A stretch of 42,652 bases of DNA, taken from positions 1-42,652 of the forward strand of contig JAKPPP010000106.1 in NCBI GenBank assembly GCA_029547265.1, in the 5' to 3' direction. Source of the stretch: Bacteroidota bacterium (lineage in GTDB: Bacteria; Bacteroidota; Bacteroidia; AKYH767-A; OLB10). The translations under genes and the position numbers were made by a program. The notes below the pieces were generated by a model. That model made no database searches. It was not told where the DNA came from and worked only from the letters and a program-made list of their open reading frames with translations. Below are positions 15,722-25,362 of this stretch, piece by piece. The stretch's first letter is position 1, and each line of letters starts with the position of its first letter.

Positions 15722-18700
15722 ATGAAAAAAGCGCTGTCGTTACTTGCCTTCTTTTTTCTTTTTATTTCTGCTAATTTATTTGCCCAAGGACCACAACTAA
15801 GTGTGGTTTCTAGCAATTTTGTTTGTCTAAGTGGAGGTTGCCAGCCGATTGCCCAAACAGTTACAATTACTGCTTCAGCCGGCACTACATTAGATGGCGT
15901 AAATATATATATTTATACAGGATATAATCCTAATCAAGATTCTCTTACATTTACTCCGATGTTCGGAATTTCCGGATCATGGAGTTCAGCAACCGGGGTA
16001 TTAACATTATCTGGTGTTGCGACAACAGCACAATATGAATTAGCAATAAAATCGGTTAGTTACTGTGGTAAAAATTCAAGTTTAATTAGTGGACCACGAA
16101 CTATTTTTTATGTTTTAGGCAAATTACTTTATAACCCGTCTAACAATCATTATTATCAAAAGGTTTCTTGGCCAAGCGATATCACATGGCATGATGCAGT
16201 AACCGCAGCAGCTTCTGCAAACTATTTAGGTATGCAAGGATATTTAATTACGATTACGAGTTTGCAAGAAAATAATTTCATAAGTCAGTTAGTAAATTCT
16301 AACACGTGGATTGGCGCTACTGACGAAGCAATAGAGGGACAATGGAGATGGGTTACAGGATGTGAAGGATTAGAAAACGGGGGCCAAGGTCGATATTTTT
16401 CTGACCAGCAGAACTTTAATTGTGGTGCATCAGGTTTCGGAACAGGAACTCCTGTTTCCGGATATTTTGTCAATTGGGCGCAATATGAACCCAATGGATG
16501 TAACAATGGAACTGAGAACTATGCTCACTTATCTTTAACCGGCCAATGGAATGACTTTGTCGATTCAGGCTTTGTAAGTTCATATATTGTCGAATATGGT
16601 TGCATGCCAAATGATCCTGTTGTCCAAACTTACTACAGTATAAATTTATATCTGAACGATTCCATTAAATCACCTACAATTACTAGTAACTTGCCAATTT
16701 GCAACGGGAGCACAGCTACTCTCACTGCAAATGGAAGTTACTCATCAAATGCTGTTTTTTCGTGGAGTGGCCCGAGTAGTTACACAGGAAATACACAAAG
16801 TACAAGCATTAATAATATATCGCAAAGTTTAAATGGAAATTACACAGTTCAAATTAACGATAGTGCGTGTGTGACTTCAAAAACATTTAGTTTAAATCAA
16901 AGTGCTCCAGTAGCATTAACTCTTGTATCAAAGACAGATGTACTTTGCAATGGCGGTGCCACCGGAAGTATTTCAACGACCGGCAATAATGGTAATCCAG
17001 TGTATTCTTTCCTATGGAACAATGGTCAAACAACTGCAACGGCTCAAAACTTAATTGCAGGAACATATACAGTGACAGTTACAGATGCAATTGGATGTAC
17101 TGCTAGTGCAAGTTATTCGATAAGCGAGCCTACTGCATTAAATTCTAATATTACAAATACAACAGGAGTATCATGCCAAGCAAATGACGGACAAGCCACC
17201 GTTTCTGCGAGCGGCGGAGTTGGACCTTATATTTACTTATGGAATAATGGAGTAACCAGCGCAAATTGTACAGGATTGTCATTGGGTAATTTTACAGTCA
17301 CGGTTACCGATAATCATGGATGTACATCAATTAAAACCGGAAGTTTATCAGCAATTCCTTCTTTAACAATTGCAGCAAACAGCAATCCGACAATATGTAT
17401 AGGACAATCTACAACCTTAAGTATTGTTCCTAGTGGAGGCAAAACTCCTTATTCGTATTTATGGAGCAATAGCGCTGCAGCCCCTAATACAACTGTAAAT
17501 CCTATCATGAGTCAAAATTATTCAGTTACAGTAACAGATGCGAATAATTGTACAGCCACATACACTTACTCAGTTACAGTAAATCCTCCTCTTACTAACC
17601 ATGCATTAGGAACTACAGGTGTATGTAGTGGAACCCCTACGTCATTAAATGTTACAGCAGGTGGTGGTAATGGAAATTATACATACTTGTGGAGTAACGG
17701 AATAACATCAGCCTCACAAATTGTATCTCCGACAAGCACTACAACTTACTATATTACTGTGTCTGATTTATGCGGTACACCGTCTAAATTAGATTCAGTT
17801 ACTATAACAATTTATGATTTTCCGGTAATCAATATTACAACTACACCAAGTAGCGGGTGTATGCCTCTTGAAGTTGCGTTCAGCAATAATGCTACAATTG
17901 CTTCGGGATCGACGTACACTTGGGACCTAGGAAATGGAACTTTATCAAGTAGTAGTAATCCGATAGAAACATACAGTGACTCCGGGCATTATGATATTTC
18001 ACTTTCTATTACAACACCTCAAGGATGTACCTCAGCTGATACAATTCTAAGTGCTGTAAAATCATTTTTTGTACCAATTGTAGATTTTGATTATTCACCC
18101 GATAAGGGCTGTATGCCTTTAGAAGTCACATTCAGTGATCAATCACAAACAACTGCCGGGTCGGCTTATAATTGGAGTTTTGGAAATGGAGAAGAATCGT
18201 CAATAGAAAATCCGGTTGAAATTTATACTGATTCGGGTTATTACGATATTTCATTAACCGTATCAACCTCGGAAGGTTGTACATCATCTGATACAGCATT
18301 CAAAGCAATAACATCATATTCTACTCCGGTGGCCGACTTTTCATATTCCCCACTCACTCCAACAATTATGTTAAACCCTGTTTATTTCGTGGATCATTCG
18401 GCAGGAGTTATTGATCATTGGAATTGGACATTAGGAGATTCGTCAATAACATCCACAGACATCAATCCGGTTCATTCATTTATGGTTGAAGCTGACTATG
18501 ATATAGTACTAATTGTAAGTAACAATTATCTCTGTAGCGATACAATTGTAAAAACTATTTCTGTAAAAAACGATTTTTCATTTTTCATCCCGAAAGCATT
18601 CAGCCCGAACGAAGATGGAACGAATGATTTTTTGGAAATGTCCGGATTTAATTTCGGCGAATTTGACTTTAAAGTTTACAACAGAATGGGACAGTTGATG

Positions 18701-18850
18701 AAAGAATCAACCAACAACCCATTATGGGATGGCAAAGACCGCAATGGTAATTTATTGCCTGAAGGAGTTTATGTTTATACTATAAAATTAAGAGAGAATT
18801 TAAAAAAGCGCCCACATGAATACCAAGGAACGATAACATTAATAAGATAA
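15722..18850 (+). CDS. Secreted C-type-lectin/SprB/PKD adhesin with T9SS type B sorting domain
   Basis: This 1042-residue protein begins with a signal peptide (to LFAQ). Residues about 137-293 form a C-type lectin-like domain: YYQKVSWPSDITWHDAV, LITITSLQENNFI, WIGATDEAIEGQWRWVTG, EPNG, and GQWNDF...YIVEYG. Residues about 395-545 hold two SprB-type repeats (DVLCNGGATGSI..SFLWNNGQTT...TVTVTDAIGCT), followed by two related Ig-like units to about 700. Three PKD-like domains follow (about 703-950; two start with GCMPLEV). The end, from FIPKAFSPNEDGTNDF onward, is the gliding-motility/type B sorting domain that directs export and attachment through T9SS. I infer a cell-surface adhesin that binds carbohydrate. 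A paralogous-style gene follows 293 bp downstream on the same strand. Confidence 0.9.
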   Translation: MKKALSLLAFFFLFISANLFAQGPQLSVVSSNFVCLSGGCQPIAQTVTITASAGTTLDGVNIYIYTGYNPNQDSLTFTPMFGISGSWSSATGVLTLSGVATTAQYELAIKSVSYCGKNSSLISGPRTIFYVLGKLLYNPSNNHYYQKVSWPSDITWHDAVTAAASANYLGMQGYLITITSLQENNFISQLVNSNTWIGATDEAIEGQWRWVTGCEGLENGGQGRYFSDQQNFNCGASGFGTGTPVSGYFVNWAQYEPNGCNNGTENYAHLSLTGQWNDFVDSGFVSSYIVEYGCMPNDPVVQTYYSINLYLNDSIKSPTITSNLPICNGSTATLTANGSYSSNAVFSWSGPSSYTGNTQSTSINNISQSLNGNYTVQINDSACVTSKTFSLNQSAPVALTLVSKTDVLCNGGATGSISTTGNNGNPVYSFLWNNGQTTATAQNLIAGTYTVTVTDAIGCTASASYSISEPTALNSNITNTTGVSCQANDGQATVSASGGVGPYIYLWNNGVTSANCTGLSLGNFTVTVTDNHGCTSIKTGSLSAIPSLTIAANSNPTICIGQSTTLSIVPSGGKTPYSYLWSNSAAAPNTTVNPIMSQNYSVTVTDANNCTATYTYSVTVNPPLTNHALGTTGVCSGTPTSLNVTAGGGNGNYTYLWSNGITSASQIVSPTSTTTYYITVSDLCGTPSKLDSVTITIYDFPVINITTTPSSGCMPLEVAFSNNATIASGSTYTWDLGNGTLSSSSNPIETYSDSGHYDISLSITTPQGCTSADTILSAVKSFFVPIVDFDYSPDKGCMPLEVTFSDQSQTTAGSAYNWSFGNGEESSIENPVEIYTDSGYYDISLTVSTSEGCTSSDTAFKAITSYSTPVADFSYSPLTPTIMLNPVYFVDHSAGVIDHWNWTLGDSSITSTDINPVHSFMVEADYDIVLIVSNNYLCSDTIVKTISVKNDFSFFIPKAFSPNEDGTNDFLEMSGFNFGEFDFKVYNRMGQLMKESTNNPLWDGKDRNGNLLPEGVYVYTIKLRENLKKRPHEYQGTITLIR

Positions 18851-19143
18851 TAATATTTTAATTTATAAATCGTTCAATCTAGTCTAATGAAAAAAACATA
18901 TTGAAATACTTGATCCCAATTATTTTGTTGATTGTGATATCCGACTTCAACGAAAGAGGTTTCAATTGCCAATTTTGGGAAGATCGGCTTAGTGGTTATC
19001 CGTACTCGATAGCAATTGTTTTCAGGCTCAATGCCTACTCTAATCAATTTTATCTCATTTAACCTCTTTTTTAGCCATTTCACAAACAAAATCTGCAAAA
19101 TATTGAATAATTGCAGTAAATTTCGTGATCAAATCAATCAGTC

Positions 19144-22100
19144 ATGCTAATGAAAAAAAGCTCCTTTAGAGCTTTTTTATTCCTCCTTCTGTTATTTCCA
19201 ACATTAGCAAATGCGCAACTCACCCTTTCATCTGGGTTAAGTGCTGCGCAAATGGCATCTATTTTAGCAGGTCCCGGTGTACAGATTAGCAATGCGGTTA
19301 TTACAAGTCCTACAAATTATTACAGTTCATTTAATGCTTCAGGAACAAATCTTGGTTTAACAAATGGTTTATTACTTACCACCGGAGATTTCTCTGTCGC
19401 TGTTGGACCTAACAATCAACAAGGTGCGGCAACCGTTGATATTAATCCGGGAGATGCCACATTACAAGCAATCGCAGGTGTTAACACTTATGATGCTGCT
19501 GTATTAGAATTCGACTTTATTCCACAAAACGATACTATCGAATTCAAATATATTTTCGCCAGTGAGGAGTATCCTGAATATGTTTGCTCCACTTACAATG
19601 ATTTATTCGGATTTTTTATTTCCGGCCCCGGCATAATGGGAACTCAAAATCTAGCAATCATCCCGGGCACTTCAACACCTGTTGCAATCAATGCCGTAAA
19701 TAGTGGTACATCGGGATCAAATGCTAATCCGAATTCACCATGTAACTTATCCTATTCTAATTATTATGTCGATAATACGAATGGCACAACTATTCAATAC
19801 GACGGGTTTACAACTGTTCTAACAGCATTTGCCATTGTAATTCCTTGTCAAACTTATCACTTAAAAATTGTTGTTGCTGACGCGGGTGATGCCGACTATG
19901 ACTCCGGCGTATTTTTACAAGCAGGAAGTTTAAGTTCTAGGCCAAATGTATATGCCGGTATTGATGTATGGTATTGCACAGGAGCAACGCATCAATTAGG
20001 TATTCCTCCTGCACAAGGGTGGACTTATTCTTGGTCTCCAACAACAAATATCAGCAATCCGAATATTTCCAACCCTACAATTAATTTAGTAAACACCGGG
20101 GGTACAAATAGTACTAGTGAATATGTCTTAACTGGGACAAATGGTACTTGTGTATTAACTGATACGGTGGAATTAACAACAATTCCTGTCCCACCTTCAA
20201 CTTTCACGCCAGTTGGAAAAATATGTGCTGGCGATACCATATCTGTTTCTTATACCGGCACCGCCTTAGCGATCGCTAACTATGCTTGGAGCAGTCTTGG
20301 AGGTATCGTACTTCAAGGGTCAGGGCAAGGTCCGATAAAAATAAAATATCCTAACGCGGGTAATTTCGCAATTACATTAAATGTGAATTACAATGGTTGT
20401 CCAAGTAGTCAAACATTAGATAGCTTGGAAGTACTTGCAAACCCATTGTCATCATTTGTATTACCTGATTCGATTTGTGTTGGAGAAGAATTAATACTTC
20501 AAAATACAGGAGTTAGTTCTGCCCAGTTTTCATATACTTGGAATTTTGATTCAGGCAGTTCAGTAATTAGCGGAACAGCCGGAAATCCATATAAAGTTAA
20601 ATGGCTAACCGGGGGAATGAAATACGTAACTTTAACAATAACAAATCAAATATGCAGTGATGTGCATATTGATTCAATTTATATAAAACCAAATGCAACG
20701 GTATCATTTAGTTCACCTAATTCAATGTGTGCAAATGATACTGCTCAAATTACATTTACAGGGAACGCAGCTGTAGGTTCTACATTTACATGGGATTTTA
20801 ACAATGCACAGATAATATCCGGAAGTGGACAAGGACCATATTTAATTCACCCGACAGTTACAGGAAACAATATATTTCAACTTGTAGTTAACCAAGATGG
20901 ATGTTTGGATACTTCTACTAGAACTTTGGTAGCTATTGAAGAACCTATTGCTGACTTCACATATCCTACATCTATATGTGCAGGAGATTCAATACAACTA
21001 ATTTTCACCGGTAGTACGGCAGGTGGAACTTTCAATTGGTTTATCACCGGAGGGTCCCCGGGACTTGTAAGTAATCAGTTAACTGCAACATCTCAGATCA
21101 ACTCTGTGGGAACTCATTCAGTTTCGGTTAACGTTAACCATGCAGGATGTATCGACACAAAAATTTATTCAGTTGTGGTAAAGCCAAATCCCATTGCTTC
21201 ATTATCGGGTGTTGCTACATTATGCTCGAATGACAGCTTACAAGTACTTTATAACGGTACTGCCGCTTCAAATTCAACTTATTCGTGGAATACAGGAGGC
21301 ATGGTCCTGTTATCTGGCAGCGGATCAGGGCCATTACTATTAAAACCAACCAAATCCGGAGTTGATAGTATTGCAGTATTAGTTAATTCGAATGGTTGTT
21401 TTGATAGCACGATTCATTTTGTATCAATCATAGAACAACCAATTACGACATTTACTATCCCTTCTTCAATTTGCATGAAGGATACTGCTCAATTGAATTT
21501 TACCGGATTTAATCCTAACGGAGCATTAATTCAATGGAATTTAGCGGGAAGTAACCCGGCTTTCAGCAGTTCAGACAGTAGTATTGCAGCATATTATTCA
21601 ACTAGCGGTTCCTTCCCTATATCACTTTTGATAACCAATGGACTTTGCCGCGATTCATTGGCAGATACAATTATCGTAAATCCATTACCATTAGCTGACT
21701 TTACTGCTGTCGACGTTTGTAACGGAGTACCTGTAACTATTCAAAATAATAGTTCGATTAGTAGTGGTAGCATTAATTCAAACAACTGGACATTCGGAGA
21801 CGCTCAAACATCATCATTAGTTCAACCCGGAACACATATATACTCTACAAGTGGGGATTATACAATTATCTTAACAACTCTAAGCGACAAACTTTGCAAG
21901 GACACTTTTTCATTAAATTTAACTATCCATGATAACCCTGTAAGTCGTTTTAGTATCGATTCAGTATGCGCCGGCATTCCAAATACATTTACAGATAGCT
22001 CAACAATAGCAAGCGGAACAATCAATCATCGTTATTACTTGTATAATAATTCGATTATTGGAATTGATAGTACTTTCAATTATATCTTTAATGGTTACGG

Positions 22101-22956
22101 AAGTTACCCAACAATATTAGTAACAGAAAGCGATTTTGGCTGCCGTGATACTTCGTATGAAACAGCTATTGTTCATAGTCTTCCTGTGATTGACATTTCA
22201 GGGTTACCGAGAAGCGGATGCCAGCCGTTAGACGTATTATTCGAAAATCATTCTACAAACATCGATGGTCCAATCAATAGTATAACTTGGAATTTCGGTG
22301 ATGATGATTCATCAAATATCGATTTGCCTTTACATACATATTTAACATCCGGATTATTTGATGTTTCAATGACGGCTGTTTCATCTTATGGTTGTGTTAA
22401 TGATTCAACTTATACTGACTATATTGAAGTTTATCCGAAACCAATAGCAGATTTTATTCACGATCCTGCTCCCGCCGATATGTTATCACCGGTAGTATAC
22501 TTTACTAATCAAACTACGCTAGCTGATAATTTCTTGTGGAATTTAGGCGACAGTACCTTTACTAATGAATCAGATCCTGTACATCAATACAATGCTCCGG
22601 GAACATATACTGTAGAGTTGATCGCAACAAATGATGAAGGATGTAAAGACACAGTATTAGGAGAAGTAATTATTAATCCTGCCTTTACGTTGTATGTGCC
22701 CAATGCATTTAGTCCTAATAATGATGGCAAGAATGATGTTTTTTTATGTCAAGGTACCGGAATCAGCCAATTTAAAATGAAGATTTTCAGTCGTTGGGGA
22801 AATCATGTTTGTACATTGTACAATATTGATGAACCATGGGACGGTACCGATGATGGTAAAATTGCTCAAGAAGAAACTTACGTTTACCTAATTGAAGTAA
22901 CCGATGTATTAAAACAAATTCATACGGTTACAGGAAGAGTTAGCATCATCAAATAA
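19144..22956 (+). CDS. Giant secreted protein: choice-of-anchor L domain, Ig/PKD repeats, T9SS type B sorting domain
   Basis: The 1270-residue product has a signal peptide ending in LANAQ. Residues about 25-265 match the choice-of-anchor L domain: LTNGLLLTTGDFSVAVGPNN, LEFDFIPQNDTIEFKYIFASEEYPEYV, NDLFGFFISGPG. There follow at least six Ig-like units of about 85 residues, each opening like SICAGDSIQLIFTG and closing with a Cys-containing NxxGC strand. PKD-like domains come next (one starts GLPRSGCQPLDVLFENHS), then the type B sorting domain FSPNNDGKNDVF...WDGTDDGK. A surface-exposed matrix or adhesion protein is the likely role. An ATG at 19150 is an equally good start. Its stop is 1 bp from the stop of the convergent TonB receptor gene. 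Confidence 0.9.
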   Translation: MLMKKSSFRAFLFLLLLFPTLANAQLTLSSGLSAAQMASILAGPGVQISNAVITSPTNYYSSFNASGTNLGLTNGLLLTTGDFSVAVGPNNQQGAATVDINPGDATLQAIAGVNTYDAAVLEFDFIPQNDTIEFKYIFASEEYPEYVCSTYNDLFGFFISGPGIMGTQNLAIIPGTSTPVAINAVNSGTSGSNANPNSPCNLSYSNYYVDNTNGTTIQYDGFTTVLTAFAIVIPCQTYHLKIVVADAGDADYDSGVFLQAGSLSSRPNVYAGIDVWYCTGATHQLGIPPAQGWTYSWSPTTNISNPNISNPTINLVNTGGTNSTSEYVLTGTNGTCVLTDTVELTTIPVPPSTFTPVGKICAGDTISVSYTGTALAIANYAWSSLGGIVLQGSGQGPIKIKYPNAGNFAITLNVNYNGCPSSQTLDSLEVLANPLSSFVLPDSICVGEELILQNTGVSSAQFSYTWNFDSGSSVISGTAGNPYKVKWLTGGMKYVTLTITNQICSDVHIDSIYIKPNATVSFSSPNSMCANDTAQITFTGNAAVGSTFTWDFNNAQIISGSGQGPYLIHPTVTGNNIFQLVVNQDGCLDTSTRTLVAIEEPIADFTYPTSICAGDSIQLIFTGSTAGGTFNWFITGGSPGLVSNQLTATSQINSVGTHSVSVNVNHAGCIDTKIYSVVVKPNPIASLSGVATLCSNDSLQVLYNGTAASNSTYSWNTGGMVLLSGSGSGPLLLKPTKSGVDSIAVLVNSNGCFDSTIHFVSIIEQPITTFTIPSSICMKDTAQLNFTGFNPNGALIQWNLAGSNPAFSSSDSSIAAYYSTSGSFPISLLITNGLCRDSLADTIIVNPLPLADFTAVDVCNGVPVTIQNNSSISSGSINSNNWTFGDAQTSSLVQPGTHIYSTSGDYTIILTTLSDKLCKDTFSLNLTIHDNPVSRFSIDSVCAGIPNTFTDSSTIASGTINHRYYLYNNSIIGIDSTFNYIFNGYGSYPTILVTESDFGCRDTSYETAIVHSLPVIDISGLPRSGCQPLDVLFENHSTNIDGPINSITWNFGDDDSSNIDLPLHTYLTSGLFDVSMTAVSSYGCVNDSTYTDYIEVYPKPIADFIHDPAPADMLSPVVYFTNQTTLADNFLWNLGDSTFTNESDPVHQYNAPGTYTVELIATNDEGCKDTVLGEVIINPAFTLYVPNAFSPNNDGKNDVFLCQGTGISQFKMKIFSRWGNHVCTLYNIDEPWDGTDDGKIAQEETYVYLIEVTDVLKQIHTVTGRVSIIK

Positions 22957-22957
22957 A

Positions 22958-25306
22958 TCAGAATTCAATTTTATAGCTGAATATCGGAATTAATGGCGAC
23001 TGATAATAAGTTTTAACTCTTGCCGATTGTGGATCAAAAAATTCACCATAGATATTTTTTCTGTTCGTTGCGTTTTGAAGATCGAGCGACATTGTATGAG
23101 TAGAATGAGCCCTGTTCCTTTTCAAACTAATGCGTAAATCGGTTCGGAAATAATTTGGGTATTTATTTGTGAACGCTTGTTGTTCATAGTAAACAGTTTC
23201 TCCTTTCTCTTTTGAAGCATCAACATTTATCGGAGTAGATCTAAATCCTCCAGTATAAACTACTTTCACATTCACACCAATAATTCTATTCTTAAATCTT
23301 TGCCCGGTATTAAATTCTTTCCCTGAAGTAAATGTAAGAACAAAATTCCCGTTGTATCTTGAATTTCTCCATTTACCATCAAGCGCTTTATATTCGGCAT
23401 TGTAAAGAGATGCAGAAAGCAAATAATACAAGTTATGATAAAGACTTTGCTCAAATGTAATTTCTGCTCCTATATTTCTTCCTTTCCCTTTATTTACCAA
23501 TGGATCAGTTACAAAACTTCCCGATTCATTAATCATAGAATATGTTTTTGAAGAATCTGCGCTCACAGGAAGATTGGATAACTGCTGATAATAAACTTCC
23601 GTTTTAAAGTGAATATTTTCATTCAGCATTCTGTCGTATGACAAAACATAATGAGTAGCCTTACTGAAACTTAAATCGCGATTTGGAAATATTTTTTGTC
23701 CGGATGAATCTGAATAAGACGAAAAATAAACTCCAACAGGTTGCATTTGACTATGTCGACCATAGCCGAATGTTATACTCTGAATATTACTTAATTCATA
23801 TCGCAATGAAGCACGTTCTTCGAAAGAGTTGGTATGATTATAAAAAAAGTTCATGGCATGTAATCCGGCTTGCAGCGAAAGCTTCTCTGTCATTCGGAAA
23901 GTATATCCTGCGAATGCCTGTGATAAATAAGAACTTCCGTTTGAATTAATCGTCTCGACTAATGTTTTTGTATCCGTATTAAAATCGTGATACTTGATAT
24001 CATAACCCAATTTATTCATAATAATTCCTGTGCGTATGCTATGTCGCGAATTCCATTTATGGGTAAGTACTGTAGAAAAAGTCGCTTTATTTTCAATTGC
24101 ATATCCATCAAAGCGCGTTTCAGGTTTCATCTCGTCACTTAATCGAGTAGTAATATCACTGACATCCTTTCTGCTCAACAATACAATTGATTTCAAATAG
24201 CTATTCTGACCAATCATTAAAGTATGCGTAATTCCTGCAGCGCCGGTTCCCGACTTAAACGTTTCACCATAACGAGAGTAATCATCTTCCCATTCAGCCG
24301 AATCTTTTTTTGCATCGAACTTCTGAGAACTCAATCCCCCGAAACCAAAAACAGTAAATGTTCCCAACTTCTTAGTAGGCAAATAAACATTAAATGATAA
24401 ATCTTGAAAAATAGTATTCCCTACTCCCAAGTCAACCATTTTCCCGATAGCAGCAAGAGTCGAATAACGATAGTTAATCAAATAAGAGCCATTATAGTTC
24501 TTTTTAAAAGGACCTTCCATAGCAGCATCTAATCCTAAAAAACCCGCTTGAACTGTATATTCATTCTTCTCGTTATTCCCTTTACGTAAACGAAGGTCAA
24601 ACACACCTGATAATGCATTACCGTATTCAGCAGGAAATGCCCCAGTTAAAAAATCTGAATTATACAGCAGCTGAGAACTCAAAATAGATATTCCTCCTCC
24701 AGAAGTTCCGGGTGCTGAAAAATGATTCGGATTAGGAATCTCTACGCCTTCCATTCTCCATTGCAAAGCATTTGGAGCATTACCTCGTATAGAAATATTA
24801 TTATTGCCGTCATCAGTAGAAACAACTCCCGCGAAAGAGCTGGCCATACGAGCCGGATCATTCACTGCTGCCGCATACTTTTGCGTTTCTTCTACAGAAA
24901 ATGTTCGAGTGCTAACCAATGCCATTTCGTTCATTGGTTTATTCTTTTCGAGATTAGCAACAACTGTTACCTCTTTACTTTGAATAATTTTTTCAGCCAT
25001 ATCAACTTTTAGCACCAATTCTTTTCCGGAAATAACATTTAAATTATTTAAAGTTTGCTCTTCGTATCCCATAAATGAGAACCGAAGATTAACCTTTCCT
25101 ACCGGAATATTACTTAATCGAAATTGTCCATCAATATCGGTACTAACGCCAATAATAGGATTTGATCCGACAACAATAACAGTTACACCCGGAAGTTGTT
25201 GTTGAGAAATCTTATCGGCGATTGTTCCTCTTATTGTTTGAGTAAGTACTTGAGCTTGTAAGCAAGAAGCAGAAAGCAGTAGCAGTGAAAAAAGTAATCG
25301 TTTCAT
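22958..25306 (-). CDS. TonB-dependent receptor with carboxypeptidase-regulatory-like N-terminal domain
   Basis: The protein (782 residues from the chosen start MKRLLFSLLLL) has a signal peptide to LQAQ, then a CarboxypepD_reg-like domain (IRGTIADKISQQQLPGVTVIVVGSN...DIDGQFRLSNIPVG), a plug domain (DPARMASSFAGVVSTDDGNNNISIRGNAPNALQWRMEGVEIPN), and a 22-stranded-barrel-like remainder ending in an aromatic strand (IFSYKIEF). It imports an unknown large nutrient using TonB energy. It has no STN domain, although it lies beside a sigma/FecR pair; the STN domain is on the protein encoded just upstream. An ECF-type promoter-like element lies 18 bp before this ATG. The nine-base-earlier ATG at 25315 would make the transcript almost leaderless. 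Confidence 0.92.
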   Translation of the reverse strand: MKRLLFSLLLLSASCLQAQVLTQTIRGTIADKISQQQLPGVTVIVVGSNPIIGVSTDIDGQFRLSNIPVGKVNLRFSFMGYEEQTLNNLNVISGKELVLKVDMAEKIIQSKEVTVVANLEKNKPMNEMALVSTRTFSVEETQKYAAAVNDPARMASSFAGVVSTDDGNNNISIRGNAPNALQWRMEGVEIPNPNHFSAPGTSGGGISILSSQLLYNSDFLTGAFPAEYGNALSGVFDLRLRKGNNEKNEYTVQAGFLGLDAAMEGPFKKNYNGSYLINYRYSTLAAIGKMVDLGVGNTIFQDLSFNVYLPTKKLGTFTVFGFGGLSSQKFDAKKDSAEWEDDYSRYGETFKSGTGAAGITHTLMIGQNSYLKSIVLLSRKDVSDITTRLSDEMKPETRFDGYAIENKATFSTVLTHKWNSRHSIRTGIIMNKLGYDIKYHDFNTDTKTLVETINSNGSSYLSQAFAGYTFRMTEKLSLQAGLHAMNFFYNHTNSFEERASLRYELSNIQSITFGYGRHSQMQPVGVYFSSYSDSSGQKIFPNRDLSFSKATHYVLSYDRMLNENIHFKTEVYYQQLSNLPVSADSSKTYSMINESGSFVTDPLVNKGKGRNIGAEITFEQSLYHNLYYLLSASLYNAEYKALDGKWRNSRYNGNFVLTFTSGKEFNTGQRFKNRIIGVNVKVVYTGGFRSTPINVDASKEKGETVYYEQQAFTNKYPNYFRTDLRISLKRNRAHSTHTMSLDLQNATNRKNIYGEFFDPQSARVKTYYQSPLIPIFSYKIEF

Positions 25307-25324
25307 AATAGTCATTTATACTCC

Positions 25325-25354
25325 TATGACCATTCATTGAGCGCTTACCCCTAT
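25325..25354 (-). promoter_or_regulatory. Putative ECF-sigma promoter of the TonB receptor (GGGGTAA-N14-GTCATA)
   Basis: Read on the minus strand, ATAGGGGTAA (25354-25345) is followed after exactly 14 nt by GTCATA (25330-25325), 18 bp before the receptor ATG. The same two blocks with the same spacing occur upstream of the sigma gene at 28814-28843. I found no other copy of this pair in the window. Its control by the adjacent ECF sigma is inferred. Confidence 0.62.
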
Positions 25355-25362
25355 GCTATCGA

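Noticed and set aside
18874..19098. 74-residue minus-strand frame, and a 53-codon TTG-started plus-strand frame at 18901-19062, between the two adhesins
   Set aside because: Neither has a family pattern or ribosome-binding context. The plus-strand frame opens with a hydrophobic run that could mimic a signal peptide, but evidence is too weak.
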